Shown here one piece after another: positions 44,243 to 54,447 of a stretch of DNA of 64,000 bases. Made by a program: the position numbers and the translations under genes. The stretch comes from Dyadobacter sp. MSC1_007 (GTDB lineage: Bacteria > Bacteroidota > Bacteroidia > Cytophagales > Spirosomataceae). The stretch is from positions 434,001 to 498,000 of the forward strand of contig NZ_JAMOZL010000005.1 in NCBI RefSeq assembly GCF_023667495.1, given 5' to 3'. Under the pieces are notes generated by a model, which was not told the origin of the DNA, did no database searches, and worked only from the letters and a program-made list of their open reading frames with translations. The first letter of the stretch is position 1. Every line of letters begins with the position of its first letter.

Positions 44243-44572
44243 ATGAAGAAGTCAAATATTTTCGCTTTTATTGAACTTACCAAGCTGGTGGACGAGCTTA
44301 AAGTTGATCAGGGAAAACTCAAACAAAAATTGAAATCCCAGTCGGCTTACTTCAATATTATCGAACCCCGCTATTTTTCCGAAAACCTTACTAAGGAATG
44401 GGAAAGCCTTCTGAACGAAGTAAAGCATAAAGGGGCCAAGGTAAATGAGGAAGGGCGCGTTGTGACCAACGCAGTGATCAACACGATCGATCATCTGAGC
44501 GATCGTGAGTGTCAGGTTATTGTGGAGAAGGTCAACTCGATCTACGACCGGGTGAGGAAAGAGTTTCAATAA
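44243..44572 (+). CDS. Small conserved-looking protein of unknown function
   Basis: A 109-residue cytosolic protein from ATG 44243. It is helical and charged, with KLVDELKVDQGKLKQKLKSQ near the N-terminus and NAVINTIDHLSDRECQVIVEKV near the C-terminus. No signal peptide or TM. I do not recognise a family. It stands alone between the Hsp20-like gene (234 bp gap) and convergent metG. Coding support rests on length, codon use and a plausible start. Confidence 0.6.
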   Translation: MKKSNIFAFIELTKLVDELKVDQGKLKQKLKSQSAYFNIIEPRYFSENLTKEWESLLNEVKHKGAKVNEEGRVVTNAVINTIDHLSDRECQVIVEKVNSIYDRVRKEFQ

Positions 44573-44574
44573 TC

Positions 44575-44612
44575 AAAAAACCAATAAAGACTTGGTTAAA
44601 AGTCTTTATTGG
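44575..44612 (-). terminator. Terminator after metG
   Basis: A 13-bp perfect stem CCAATAAAGACTT / AAGTCTTTATTGG (44581-44593 with 44600-44612) has a 6-nt loop. The minus-strand exit carries TTTTTT (44580-44575). It lies 27 bp beyond the metG stop. Confidence 0.88.
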
Positions 44613-44639
44613 TTCTGTCAGTATCGATTTGGTGAGACC

Positions 44640-46715
44640 TTAATTCACAGTCCCGCCGTTCCACACGTCTTTTCCGGGCTGCACGAATGCCAGGCTCCCA
44701 TCACGGTCTTCGGCCATCAGGATCATCCCGTGACTCTCCATTCCCATCATTTTACGCGGTGCCAGATTAGCCAGGTAAAGCACTTTCTTTCCAATTACTT
44801 CTTCCGGTTTGAAATGTTCGGAAATGCCGCTGAGCACAGTTCTCTGCTCAGGACCGATGTCGATTAGAAGTTTAAGTAGTTTTTTGCTCTTAGGGACAGA
44901 TTCCGCTTCCACGATCGTTGCAATGCGGATATCCATTTTTGCAAAATCATCATATTGTATCTCGGCTTTCACCGGAACGACGGTTTTTCCTTCCAATTCA
45001 TTCAGTCGTTTTGCGTCGTGCAACTTTTGCACCTGCTTTTCAATGATATGATCTTCGATCTTTTCGAACAACAATTTTGCTTCCAATACCGGCTGTCCCG
45101 CGACCAAAAGGTTCGGATTGCCGGCGTTCTGCCAGGATTTGTCGGTGATGCCCAACTGCTCCTGAATTTTAGCCGCTGTAAATGGCAAGACCGGCTCGGA
45201 AACAATGGATAAAGTTGCCGATATCTGCAATGCAATGTTCAGAATAGTATTGACACGTTCCTGCTCTGTTTTGATCGCATGCCATGGCTGGGTGTCGGCC
45301 AGGTATTTGTTGCCAAGTCTCGCGAGGTCCATGATCAATGTCAAAGCTTCCCTGAAACGATAATTTTCCATCGAATCGGCGATTTTACCCGGGAAAGCTT
45401 TCAACTCCTTCAAAACGTTCTGGTCGATTTCAAGCAGTTCACCCTTCGCAGGTACTTTGCCTTCGCAGAACTTGCTCGTAAGTACGACGGCGCGGTTAAT
45501 AAAATTGCCATAAATACCTACCAGCTCACTGTTATTGCGGGTCTGGAAGTCTTTCCAGGTAAATTCGCTGTCTTTGGTTTCCGGCGCATTGGCAGTGAGC
45601 ACGTAACGCAGCACGTCCTGCTTGCCTGGAAGCTCTTCCAGGTATTCATGCAGCCAAACGGCCCAGTTGCGCGAAGTCGAGATCTTGTCGCCTTCCAGGT
45701 TCATAAACTCATTCGCAGGCACATTATCGGCGAGAATGTAATTTCCTTCGGCCATCAGCATGGCTGGGAAAATGATGCAGTGAAAGACAATGTTGTCCTT
45801 ACCTATGAAATGCACCAATTTGGTTTGTTCCTCAGGAGCATTTTGATCAGGCTGCCACCATTTTTTCCATCCTTCGTCTATACCGTTTTTCTGGATAAGC
45901 CAGTCTTTTGTAGCAGAAATATAGCCGATAGGTGCTTCAAACCACACATAGAGCACTTTGCCGTCGGTATCTTCCACTGGCACTTTAATGCCCCAGTCAA
46001 GGTCGCGGGTCATAGCACGGGGTTTTAGCCCGTCTTTTAACCACGATTGGCATTGTCCAAATACGTTCGTTTTCCACTCCGGATGGCCGTTGACGTATTT
46101 TTCAATATCAGGCTGCATCTTGTCCAAAGGCAGGTACCAGTTTTTGGTAGCCTTCAAAACCGGTTTTGCGCCAGAAAGTGTGGAACGCGGGTCTTTCAGT
46201 TCCAGCGGACTTAATGTAGAACCGCAACGCTCGCATTGGTCACCATAAGCGTTCGGATTTGCGCAAACGGGGCAGGTACCTACGATATAACGGTCGGCCA
46301 GGAATTGCTGGGCAGTTTCATCGAAATACTGTTCTGTTGTTTCTTCGATGAAAACCTTTTTGTCATAAAGATCCCTGAAAATCTCGCGTGAAGTTTCATG
46401 ATGGACCGGCTTGCTGGTTCTTGAATAAATATCGAATGAAATACCCAGTTCTTTGAAGGCTGCATCGATTTGCTCATAATATTTATCAACAACCTGCTGC
46501 GGTGTAAGGCCCTCTTTTTTTGCGCGAATGGTAATAGGGACACCATGCTCATCCGTGCCGCTGATGAATGCGACTTCCTTTCCGGATGAACGCAGGTAGC
46601 GTACGTATATGTCGGCCGGTACATAACAGCCCGCGAGGTGCCCAATGTGGATAGGGCCATTGGCGTAAATCAATGCTGCGGTAACGGTATATCTCTTTGG
46701 ATTTGAAATTGGCAT
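44640..46715 (-). CDS. metG: Methionyl-tRNA synthetase
   Basis: A 691-residue class I synthetase charging tRNA-Met. The HIGH motif is PIHIGH (His23 to His26), the KMSKS-type loop is DKISTSRNW, and a zinc knuckle is formed by [17 protein letters not shown]. The C-terminal 110 residues (about 580-691) are a tRNA-binding OB domain ([39 protein letters not shown]), the fused dimeric form. The gene is monocistronic with a strong terminator downstream. Confidence 0.98.
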   Translation of the reverse strand: MPISNPKRYTVTAALIYANGPIHIGHLAGCYVPADIYVRYLRSSGKEVAFISGTDEHGVPITIRAKKEGLTPQQVVDKYYEQIDAAFKELGISFDIYSRTSKPVHHETSREIFRDLYDKKVFIEETTEQYFDETAQQFLADRYIVGTCPVCANPNAYGDQCERCGSTLSPLELKDPRSTLSGAKPVLKATKNWYLPLDKMQPDIEKYVNGHPEWKTNVFGQCQSWLKDGLKPRAMTRDLDWGIKVPVEDTDGKVLYVWFEAPIGYISATKDWLIQKNGIDEGWKKWWQPDQNAPEEQTKLVHFIGKDNIVFHCIIFPAMLMAEGNYILADNVPANEFMNLEGDKISTSRNWAVWLHEYLEELPGKQDVLRYVLTANAPETKDSEFTWKDFQTRNNSELVGIYGNFINRAVVLTSKFCEGKVPAKGELLEIDQNVLKELKAFPGKIADSMENYRFREALTLIMDLARLGNKYLADTQPWHAIKTEQERVNTILNIALQISATLSIVSEPVLPFTAAKIQEQLGITDKSWQNAGNPNLLVAGQPVLEAKLLFEKIEDHIIEKQVQKLHDAKRLNELEGKTVVPVKAEIQYDDFAKMDIRIATIVEAESVPKSKKLLKLLIDIGPEQRTVLSGISEHFKPEEVIGKKVLYLANLAPRKMMGMESHGMILMAEDRDGSLAFVQPGKDVWNGGTVN

Positions 46716-46925
46716 TGGGAATTCGGGATTTTGGTAAGGTCACTAAGGCAGGTTTAAATCTGGAACAAACCGGCTGGGCTGTAAAATTAGTAAAAAGGCT
46801 TGCACGAGCGCGTTTTCAAAGAATGGAAATCTTGTTGCGTGCTAATTTGCTGTGTTTTTGCTTCCCGTGAATTAGAAACTCGGCATTAACCGCGAACTTT
46901 GGCAGGAACAATTTGTTTTCAATTT

Positions 46926-47924
46926 ATGAAAGTTCTTATCACCGGTGCGACAGGGTTGGTAGGCAGTGCAGTGGCCCGAAAGTTCCTGTCCGAAAATCAC
47001 CAGGTGTTCGCGTTGTCCCGTCCGGGAGCTGACCGGAGCCTGTTACCAGACCAAAATCCGCTTCTTACCTGGCTGGAAGGTGATATTCTCGATATTCCGT
47101 CGCTTGAAGAGGCTGTCCGGCAGGTGGATTATGTGGTCCATACGGCGGCAGTGGTGTCGTTTGTGCCGCGTGACAGGAAAATGATGTATAAAGTGAATAC
47201 GGAAGGGACCGCCAATGTGGTGAATGTATGTCTTCATTTTAATACAAAGAAACTTTGCCATGTGAGCAGCATTGCAGCGCTGGGTCGGCCTGATTTTCGT
47301 AAGCAGGCGAGGACGGAAGCGGTTATATTGAATGAGGAACAGCGGTGGGAGGATTCGCCGGAGAATTCAGAATATGCCAAAACCAAGCATTTGGCAGAGC
47401 TCGAAGTTTGGCGTGGCATCGCAGAAGGGCTCAATGCAGTGATCGTAAACCCGACGCTGATCCTGGGCGAGGGCGATTGGGAAAAAAGCAGCACACAGAT
47501 TTTCAGATACGTTTATCGTGAAAAACCTTTTTACACGGAGGGTATCGCTAATTATGTTGATGTAAAGGATGTTGCCGAGATCGTTTTTCTGTTGACGGGC
47601 TCCGACATTGCCGGAGAGAGGTTCCTGCTCAATGCCGGAAGCATTTCGTATCATCAATTATTCAATCTGATTGCGGATAAGATGCAGAAGAAGCGGCCTC
47701 ATTTCAAAGTAGGACCGGGGCTGGCAGGGGTGATCTGGCGTGTGGAGGCGGTGCGGACCTGGCTTCTGGGCACCAAGCCACTGATTACCAAAGAAACGGC
47801 GCAGTCGGCCGCACGAAAGATCAGTTATGATAATGGAAAAATAAAAAAGGCAATCAATTTTAAGTTTAAGCCGGTTGAGGAAACGGTATCCCGCATTAGT
47901 GAAAGTTTGCTCGGCAGGATTTGA
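46926..47924 (+). CDS. NAD(P)-dependent epimerase/dehydratase (extended SDR)
   Basis: A 332-residue SDR starting at ATG 46926. The dinucleotide motif TGATGLVGSAV is at residues 6-16. The catalytic YxxxK appears as SEYAKTKHLAELEVW. The sequence CHVSSIAALGRP is typical of the dihydroflavonol-reductase-like branch. The substrate is unknown; related enzymes act on nucleotide sugars, sterols or polyketides. An in-frame TTG at 46899 would add nine residues and is not favoured. It is followed by a TPR gene 76 bp downstream. Confidence 0.85.
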   Translation: MKVLITGATGLVGSAVARKFLSENHQVFALSRPGADRSLLPDQNPLLTWLEGDILDIPSLEEAVRQVDYVVHTAAVVSFVPRDRKMMYKVNTEGTANVVNVCLHFNTKKLCHVSSIAALGRPDFRKQARTEAVILNEEQRWEDSPENSEYAKTKHLAELEVWRGIAEGLNAVIVNPTLILGEGDWEKSSTQIFRYVYREKPFYTEGIANYVDVKDVAEIVFLLTGSDIAGERFLLNAGSISYHQLFNLIADKMQKKRPHFKVGPGLAGVIWRVEAVRTWLLGTKPLITKETAQSAARKISYDNGKIKKAINFKFKPVEETVSRISESLLGRI

Positions 47925-48000
47925 AATCCGGGGAATTATTTTATAACTTTCTTTCATTAATAAGTGGTGCGTAAGCCTCAATTCTAACCTAGCGGTTCGT

Positions 48001-49407
48001 ATGATGGAGAAAAATTTCGGTGAAAGAAAGGATTATATGAAGGAGACGTTGCTCAGGTTTGAAAGAATGTTAAAAACCAGCGAGCCGGTATTTTTTGATT
48101 TGGACACTTATGAAAAAGTAACAGTACACTACATTGAAAAAGGGGATTGGGAGAAGGCGTTCAAAGCCTGTGAGTTGGGACTGTCGGATTATCCCTATTC
48201 GCTCGACCTGCTGCTGAGCATGGTGCAATTGCACGCCAACCGCGGAGAGCATGAGTTGGCGCTCGAAATATTGGAGCGCGCTTCACTTTTCCATCCGGGC
48301 GATATTGAAATATCCTTCATGCAGGTTGCGGTTTCCAACATGATGGGGGAATATGAAGAAGCCATTGAAATACTCGAAAACCTGCTGAACAGGGTTGAGG
48401 ATAAAGATGAAATATACTTCCAGATAGGGCAGACCTATCAGAACTGGGGAAAATATGAAGAAGCGATCAAGTTCTATAAGCGTTCGCTTCGGAATAACCT
48501 CAATAACGAAAGCGCCCTTTATGAACTGGCGCATTGCCTCGACCTGGTAGGGCAGCTGGAAAGCCATCTGGGTTACTACAACGACCTGGTTGACCGAGAC
48601 CCGTTTTCGCACCATGCATGGTATAATCTCGGAATCGCATTCAGCAAGCTCGAACGGCATGAAGATGCGGTGCATGCCTATGAATATGCTACATTAATAC
48701 ACGACGACTTCGCTTCGGCATTTTTTCAACTAGGGCATTCATATATGGCTCTGGAAAAGTACGAAGATGCCAAAGCACAATTTTTTAAAGCCATAGAGCT
48801 GGAAGGCGAGCAGCCTGAAACTTGCTGCAATCTTGGGACTTGCTACGAGAAATTGGGGGAGTTCGAAACGGCGATCAAATATTACCGTCAGACTGTGAAG
48901 CTGGATAGCCAGTGGGACGATGGCTGGTATGGTTTGGGGATTTGTTTCAGTGAATTAGGGCGTTGGTATGAGGCCGTCGGTTTTTTAAGAAAAGCAATCC
49001 AAATCACCGAACTAAATCCGGATTACTGGCTTGCATTGGCTGAAACGGAGTTCAAAGTAGGGAATGTAGTATCTGCCTTTGAAGCATTTGAAAAGGCTGC
49101 GGAAATAGAACCATCCAACCCGGATATCTGGCTGAAATGGTCGCATGTGCTTTTTGAGCAAGGTAATTATGCACGTGCATGTGACCTTTTACAAGCAGCC
49201 ATTGACGAAATGGCCGAGGAAGCTGATCTGTATTACAGAATGACCGTGTATCAGATTCACGGCGGGCAATATCGGGAAGCGTTGGTTAACCTGGAAATAG
49301 GCCTTACGCTGGACTATGATGCCCACGTACAATTGTTCGACTTTTTCCCTGATTTAGAAAAACAAAAAGCGCTCTACCGCATTATTGAGCAATACAGAGA
49401 GAAATAA
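48001..49407 (+). CDS. Tetratricopeptide-repeat protein
   Basis: A 468-residue soluble protein built almost wholly of TPR units (at least ten 34-residue repeats, e.g. GQTYQNWGKYEEAIKFYKRS and LGIAFSKLERHEDAVHAYEY). No signal peptide or TM helix, so it probably scaffolds cytosolic protein complexes. It is acidic overall. Convergent, with a 7-bp gap, with a glycosyltransferase gene. The target complex cannot be inferred. Confidence 0.9.
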   Translation: MMEKNFGERKDYMKETLLRFERMLKTSEPVFFDLDTYEKVTVHYIEKGDWEKAFKACELGLSDYPYSLDLLLSMVQLHANRGEHELALEILERASLFHPGDIEISFMQVAVSNMMGEYEEAIEILENLLNRVEDKDEIYFQIGQTYQNWGKYEEAIKFYKRSLRNNLNNESALYELAHCLDLVGQLESHLGYYNDLVDRDPFSHHAWYNLGIAFSKLERHEDAVHAYEYATLIHDDFASAFFQLGHSYMALEKYEDAKAQFFKAIELEGEQPETCCNLGTCYEKLGEFETAIKYYRQTVKLDSQWDDGWYGLGICFSELGRWYEAVGFLRKAIQITELNPDYWLALAETEFKVGNVVSAFEAFEKAAEIEPSNPDIWLKWSHVLFEQGNYARACDLLQAAIDEMAEEADLYYRMTVYQIHGGQYREALVNLEIGLTLDYDAHVQLFDFFPDLEKQKALYRIIEQYREK

Positions 49408-49414
49408 GAAAGGT

Positions 49415-50533
49415 TTAGATCAGACTTTTATATAGACCGGTGAGCTGGCTTGCAATGTGTTCTCCTCCAAATTGAAGCACATGCAATTTGCCAGCATCCG
49501 CCAGCGATCTTCGCAACGGAGCATCAGTGATCAGCTTATGGAGCTGCTGGCTGATGCTTTCTGTTTGATAGGGATCTGCATAGAATCCCCCAGGGCCGCC
49601 TGCTTCTTCCAGGCATGAACCTTTCGCTGCCAAAACCGGCGTTCCGCTGTGCAAAGCTTCCACGATAGGTATTCCGAAGCCTTCATAAATGGATATATAA
49701 GCAAAAACCGAAGCCTCTTGATAAAGGGCGGGTAAGTGCACCGTTGGCACATTTTGTAGCAACAGCACCTGCTTTTCAACACCCAATGCAGTGATTATTG
49801 CTTTAATTTTCTCGACATACGCAGTTGGTTTGCCAATGAGTACCAGCGTAAAGTCATGATTTTTTAAGGCAGCAAATGCTTCAACAAGCCGGTGCTGGTT
49901 TTTACGCTCTTCCAGAGTCCCGACACACAAAATGAATGGCCCGTTAATGCCATATGAGGCCCGGATATTCGTTTTTTCTTCCTGCGAAACAGCATTTTTA
50001 AATACCGGACTGCAGTCCTGATAAATCACCCGGATTTTGCTGTCGTCGACTTGATAAAGTTCGATAAGGTCCCGGCGCGTCTGGTCGCTGACAGCCACCA
50101 CAGAGTCGGCCCGCTCGCATGCGGAACGGAACTTATGCCTGTAAATAGCCCGATCGATTGGCTTGAAAAGATTTGGAAGCCGTTCAAAAATAAGATCGTG
50201 GATCGTAACAACTGATCGGATATTTGCGCGCCTTAATCCTTGTGGTATTTCATTGCTAAGTCCATGAAAAACAGCAATATCCTCTTTTTGAAGCTGCTTC
50301 GTTATGCTGGCGTAACGCCAGTAAGCCGATAACTTTTTATCAATAAATTTCTCGGGATAGCGGATTGCCGTTTCTGGAAACTCCTGAAACAGGTTCTGGT
50401 TGTTTTTCGGCGTGAATGCAAGGTAGTCGTGGCCAGGTTCATGGGCCATTAACGCATTAAGCACGAAGCGGCTGTAATTTCCAAGACCTGTTTTATTGGC
50501 AAAAGCTCTTTTGGCATCAAATCCAATGCGCAT
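49415..50533 (-). CDS. Glycosyltransferase family 4-type (GT-B)
   Basis: A 372-residue GT-B protein from ATG 50533 (in-frame upstream codons add an unlikely basic leader). N-terminal GFDAKRAFANKTGLGNYSRF is the acceptor domain start. The C-terminal half carries the retaining GT4 signature: FILCVGTLEERKNQ, then SIYEGFGIPIVEALHSGTPV with the sugar-nucleotide-binding EGFGIPxVEAL. It likely adds sugar (often mannose or glucose) to a surface polysaccharide. Single gene, divergent from the M16 peptidase gene. Confidence 0.92.
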   Translation of the reverse strand: MRIGFDAKRAFANKTGLGNYSRFVLNALMAHEPGHDYLAFTPKNNQNLFQEFPETAIRYPEKFIDKKLSAYWRYASITKQLQKEDIAVFHGLSNEIPQGLRRANIRSVVTIHDLIFERLPNLFKPIDRAIYRHKFRSACERADSVVAVSDQTRRDLIELYQVDDSKIRVIYQDCSPVFKNAVSQEEKTNIRASYGINGPFILCVGTLEERKNQHRLVEAFAALKNHDFTLVLIGKPTAYVEKIKAIITALGVEKQVLLLQNVPTVHLPALYQEASVFAYISIYEGFGIPIVEALHSGTPVLAAKGSCLEEAGGPGGFYADPYQTESISQQLHKLITDAPLRRSLADAGKLHVLQFGGEHIASQLTGLYKSLI

Positions 50534-50623
50534 AATGGGAGACTGCAAGGGTTTCCGGGCAAAAGTCCGTATTTTTGTGGATACCACCGAAAATTATTGG
50601 TGTGTATTTTGTGTTAAAAAGGA

Positions 50624-51916
50624 ATGAAGAGAAACAATGTCCGCAAACGGGGCAACCCGAAAGCATCCTCCCTTTCACTAACCGAAGAATATCAGATACA
50701 TACGCTTGCCAACGGGATCAGGATCGCACATAAGCAGGTCCCGTATACGCAAATAGCGCATTGCGGTATCATGCTTGATATCGGAAGCCGTGACGAAATG
50801 CCGCACCAGCAGGGCCTCGCCCATTTCTGGGAACATATGGCTTTCAAAGGAACGGAAAAACGCAGTTCCTATCATATTATCAACAGATTGGAGAATGTGG
50901 GCGGTGAGCTGAATGCTTATACGACCAAGGAAAAAATATGTTTTCACGCCTCTGTACTCGATGACCATTTTGAGAAAGCGATCGATTTGCTGGCTGATAT
51001 TACGTTCCATTCAGTCTTTCCGGATAAGCAGATCGAGCGGGAAAGAAATGTGATCCTGGAAGAAATGTCGATGTACATCGATTCGCCAGAGGACGCCATT
51101 CAGGATGATTTTGACCAACTGGTATTTCCCGACCACGCCCTGGGCAATAACATATTGGGTACAGCCGAAACCGTCAATTCGTTTGGCAGGGAAGAACTTT
51201 ACCAGTTTATAAACGACAATATCGATACCGAACGCATCGTCGTATCGTCGGTAAGCCGTTTGCCATTTTCAAAGGTAGTCAGGACTGCCGAAAAATACCT
51301 GGCCGATATTCCCCATCGGAAAACGACGCGGGTACGCCAGGCTCCGACCGTGTACACGCCTGTGAACCAGGAGCGTGTGCGGCCGATCCAGCAGGCACAA
51401 TGCGCAATGGGCCAACCCGCTTTTTCACTGGTTGACGACCGTCGATTGCCTTTTTTCATGCTTGTTAACTTGCTGGGAGGGCCTGGGATGAATTCAAGGT
51501 TTAATCTTTCACTTCGCGAAAAATACGGGTTTGTTTATTCCATCGAAGCCAATTATACGCCATACCTGGATACCGGTTTTATGGGTGTATTTTTCGGTAC
51601 TGAGCAAAAACAGCTTAATAAGAGCATTGCTTTGATCCACAAAGAGTTGAAGCGCGTTAGGGAAGTGCCGCTTTCCGTTTTACAGCTGCATCAGACGAAA
51701 GTTCAGCTCATGGGACAACTGGCGATGTCAGAAGAAAGCAATATGAGTTTTATGCTGATGATGGCCAAAAGCCTGCTGGATACAGGTAAAGTGGATTCGC
51801 TGCCTGAAATTTTTACAGAAATCGAGCAGATTAGTGCTTTGCAGTTGCAGGAAATCGCACAGGAGATGTTTAATGAACAGAATTTCAGCTACCTGACTTT
51901 CCTGCCTGAGGAATAG
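50624..51916 (+). CDS. M16-family zinc peptidase
   Basis: A 430-residue peptidase of the pitrilysin/processing-peptidase family. The inverted zinc motif HxxEH is His67-Phe-Trp-Glu70-His71 and the second metal Glu is in RERNVILEEM. The C-terminal half is the inactive-type M16 domain with REKYGFVYSIEANYT. No signal peptide is obvious at the N-terminus (Arg/Lys rich), so a cytosolic site is likely. A second M16 gene faces it 15 bp away; some bacterial M16 proteins work as pairs. Confidence 0.92.
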   Translation: MKRNNVRKRGNPKASSLSLTEEYQIHTLANGIRIAHKQVPYTQIAHCGIMLDIGSRDEMPHQQGLAHFWEHMAFKGTEKRSSYHIINRLENVGGELNAYTTKEKICFHASVLDDHFEKAIDLLADITFHSVFPDKQIERERNVILEEMSMYIDSPEDAIQDDFDQLVFPDHALGNNILGTAETVNSFGREELYQFINDNIDTERIVVSSVSRLPFSKVVRTAEKYLADIPHRKTTRVRQAPTVYTPVNQERVRPIQQAQCAMGQPAFSLVDDRRLPFFMLVNLLGGPGMNSRFNLSLREKYGFVYSIEANYTPYLDTGFMGVFFGTEQKQLNKSIALIHKELKRVREVPLSVLQLHQTKVQLMGQLAMSEESNMSFMLMMAKSLLDTGKVDSLPEIFTEIEQISALQLQEIAQEMFNEQNFSYLTFLPEE

Positions 51917-51931
51917 CCAGGTAGCAAATGC

Positions 51932-53173
51932 CTATTTCGCCTCGGCGCGGTAATACAGCGTCGAGGAATTCTCTGGTTTTAGAATATTTTGAGCGGCTGT
52001 GTGGATGTCTTGTGGCGTCAGGTTACGGATAATCTCCGCGTCGCTATTCGCCCAATCCACATTGCCTGCATTAGCGGCAAAAGCAAGGTTCATAGCGCGG
52101 TTCAACAACTCTACTTCCGAAAATGCCAGTGACGCTTCTGATTGGTTTTTTACTTTATCCACCTCCTCATCACTTGCCCCCGTTTCGGATATTTCGTGCA
52201 AAATCGCGGAGACTGCTTCATCGGCATCTTCCAGTCTGACACCCGGATTGAGATTTCCTCTGATCAACAACAGGCCAGGATCGAGGGACGAAGTTACGCT
52301 GGCACTAATGCTGTTGAAAAGCGCGCGTTCCTTCAAGAGCTTCTGATACAAACGCGATGATTTTCCCCTTCCGAGAATGTCGCCCAGCAGATCCGCGGCA
52401 TAAAAACCCTCTTCATAACGTCCGGGCATATGAAATGTCTTGATTAGTGAATCAAGCGGCACGGAAGCCGACGTTTCGAGCTGGCGGGCTTCGGTTTGCA
52501 CTGGTTCTTTGGGGATGTCGCGAATATAGGCAGACCCGGCCGGAATGCTTCCAAACCATTTTTCGGCTAGCTCCACAACTTTTTCGAATGTTACAGCACC
52601 GCCTACCACCATAACCGCATTGTTTGGCCTGTAAAACCGGAAGAAAAAGTCCTGGACATCGTCCATTGTGGCCCGCTCGATATGGCCAATGTCTTTGCCG
52701 ATCGTTGCCCAACGATAAGGATGTTCTTTGTAGGCCAATGGCCTTAATTTGAGCCACATATCGCCGTAAGGCTGGTTGAGGTATCGTTGCTTGAATTCCT
52801 CGATGACCACTTTGCGCTGCACTTCCAGCACATTCGGATCAAATGAAAGACTTAGCATTCGGTCCGATTCCAGCCAGAATGCGGTTTCGATATTGTCCGC
52901 GGGTAACGTAATGTAGTAGTTGGTGATGTCGGGAGACGTAAATGCATTGTTTTCGCCACCCACATTTTGGACCGGAATGTCATAGCTCGGAATGTGCTTC
53001 GAGCCGCCAAACATCAAATGTTCAAATAAATGCGCAAATCCTGTCCTTTCCTCATCTTCATCCCGTGAACCGACGTTGTAAAGTATGTTGACCGCAGCCA
53101 TGGGTGTCGAAAAATCCTCGTGGACAAATACTTGAAGCCCATTCCCCAATGTAAACTGCTTATAGCGAATCAT
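51932..53173 (-). CDS. M16-family zinc peptidase (second copy)
   Basis: A 413-residue paralogue of the peptidase at 50624, convergent with it. The zinc motif HLFEH (His48 to His52) is intact, with the third ligand Glu downstream in RKVVIEEF. RKMLNRAM-type and DLLGDILGRGKSSRLYQKL stretches fit the C-terminal M16 domain. The N-terminus MIRYKQFTLGNGLQVFVHED lacks a signal peptide. Both copies keep full catalytic sites, unlike pairs where one partner is inactive. Confidence 0.93.
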   Translation of the reverse strand: MIRYKQFTLGNGLQVFVHEDFSTPMAAVNILYNVGSRDEDEERTGFAHLFEHLMFGGSKHIPSYDIPVQNVGGENNAFTSPDITNYYITLPADNIETAFWLESDRMLSLSFDPNVLEVQRKVVIEEFKQRYLNQPYGDMWLKLRPLAYKEHPYRWATIGKDIGHIERATMDDVQDFFFRFYRPNNAVMVVGGAVTFEKVVELAEKWFGSIPAGSAYIRDIPKEPVQTEARQLETSASVPLDSLIKTFHMPGRYEEGFYAADLLGDILGRGKSSRLYQKLLKERALFNSISASVTSSLDPGLLLIRGNLNPGVRLEDADEAVSAILHEISETGASDEEVDKVKNQSEASLAFSEVELLNRAMNLAFAANAGNVDWANSDAEIIRNLTPQDIHTAAQNILKPENSSTLYYRAEAK

Positions 53174-53317
53174 ATGATCAAAAAAGTGATTGAATGTTGA
53201 TTGTTTTGGCCAAAATAAAACCGGCCCCAGAAACCCAGTTGCTCAATTATGGGTTATAAACAAAGCTACTGTTCAGTTGGGATACCACCAAACCATTTTG
53301 AGTTAATAGTGAAAGCC

Positions 53318-54436
53318 ATGCAAATTACGCTTCGATTCCTGTCTGTACTGACCTTCCTTACACTTCTTTACACTCCTTCCCGCGCACAGTTACTCAATGA
53401 TCCGGCGTCGCTGAAAAACATCCAGCATGGTCTGGACAAGATTTACAATTACGAGTTTGACGACGCCGCAACGATCATCGACCAGGTAGAAAAGAAATAC
53501 CCGAACCACCCGGTCACGTATATTTTGGACTCGTTTGTGCTGTATTGGAAATACCTTCCTATCAAAGACAATCCAGTCAAGTCAAAAGAGTATATCCAAA
53601 AGCTCGATCAATGCCTGAATGCCATTAATAGAAAATATGGAAAGAATAGCCTCGACCCCGAGGCTGTCTTTTATACGATGGTTGCCAGAGGTTATATGGC
53701 CATGATGTATAACTATCAGGGCGAAATGATGAATGCGGCCGGAGAAGGGAAAAAGGCCTATAATGCATTCGTGGAGGGTTTTAAACTGATAAATAAAAAC
53801 CCGGAGTTCTATTTTACTTCCGGGATGTACAATTATTATGTGGAAGTTTACCCGGAAGAACATCCGATCGTGAAGCCGTTGCTGGTGTTTTTCAAAAACG
53901 GAGATAAGGCGTTGGGCTTGAAGCAAATAGATACGGCAACAAAGGTAGGGACGATCACGCGGGCGGAATCCTGTTACTATATCTCTCATATTTATCTCAA
54001 ATATGAAATGAAACCGGAAAAGGCGGTTTTTTATATGGAGAAGCTGGTTAATCTTTATCCAAGAAATCCTATCTATCTGATGAAGCATCTGGAAGCCCAG
54101 TTGCTTTCAGGAAAGTATGATCAGGCAGGAGAGGGCGTTCAGTTACTTAGGAAAAACACCAGCGGTTTTTATCCCGCAGCGTGGCGGACATTTCAGGGGA
54201 TTTTGGAGGAAAAAAGCTTGAAAAATGACGCAGCGGCCCAAAAAGAATATCTCCTGGCATTGAAAACGCCGCACGACGCTCAGTATACCAAAGAATATCA
54301 TGCATTGGCATATGCCGGTCTCGCACGAATTGCTGCACGTTCCGGGAACAAGGCCAGAGCAAAAGACTATTATAAAAAATGCCTTGACAAAGCTGAATAC
54401 CGGTCGGTAATCAGAGAAGCCAAGGCATTTAAATAA
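53318..54436 (+). CDS. Exported TPR-like protein
   Basis: A 372-residue protein from ATG 53318 (upstream codons to 53249 are not convincing). Signal peptide about 1-23 (ending SRAQ). The mature part has TPR-like helical repeats with aromatic positions (GMYNYYVEVYPEEHPIVKP and YKKCLDKAEYRSV), ending near the natural stop. A periplasmic or outer-membrane-associated location is likely. Function unknown. Convergent with the amidohydrolase gene. Confidence 0.78.
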   Translation: MQITLRFLSVLTFLTLLYTPSRAQLLNDPASLKNIQHGLDKIYNYEFDDAATIIDQVEKKYPNHPVTYILDSFVLYWKYLPIKDNPVKSKEYIQKLDQCLNAINRKYGKNSLDPEAVFYTMVARGYMAMMYNYQGEMMNAAGEGKKAYNAFVEGFKLINKNPEFYFTSGMYNYYVEVYPEEHPIVKPLLVFFKNGDKALGLKQIDTATKVGTITRAESCYYISHIYLKYEMKPEKAVFYMEKLVNLYPRNPIYLMKHLEAQLLSGKYDQAGEGVQLLRKNTSGFYPAAWRTFQGILEEKSLKNDAAAQKEYLLALKTPHDAQYTKEYHALAYAGLARIAARSGNKARAKDYYKKCLDKAEYRSVIREAKAFK

Positions 54437-54447
54437 GCGGCAGTGTT

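Noticed and set aside
45279..46028. Plus-strand frame of 249 codons opposite metG
   Set aside because: Shadow of metG; no domain or start signal.
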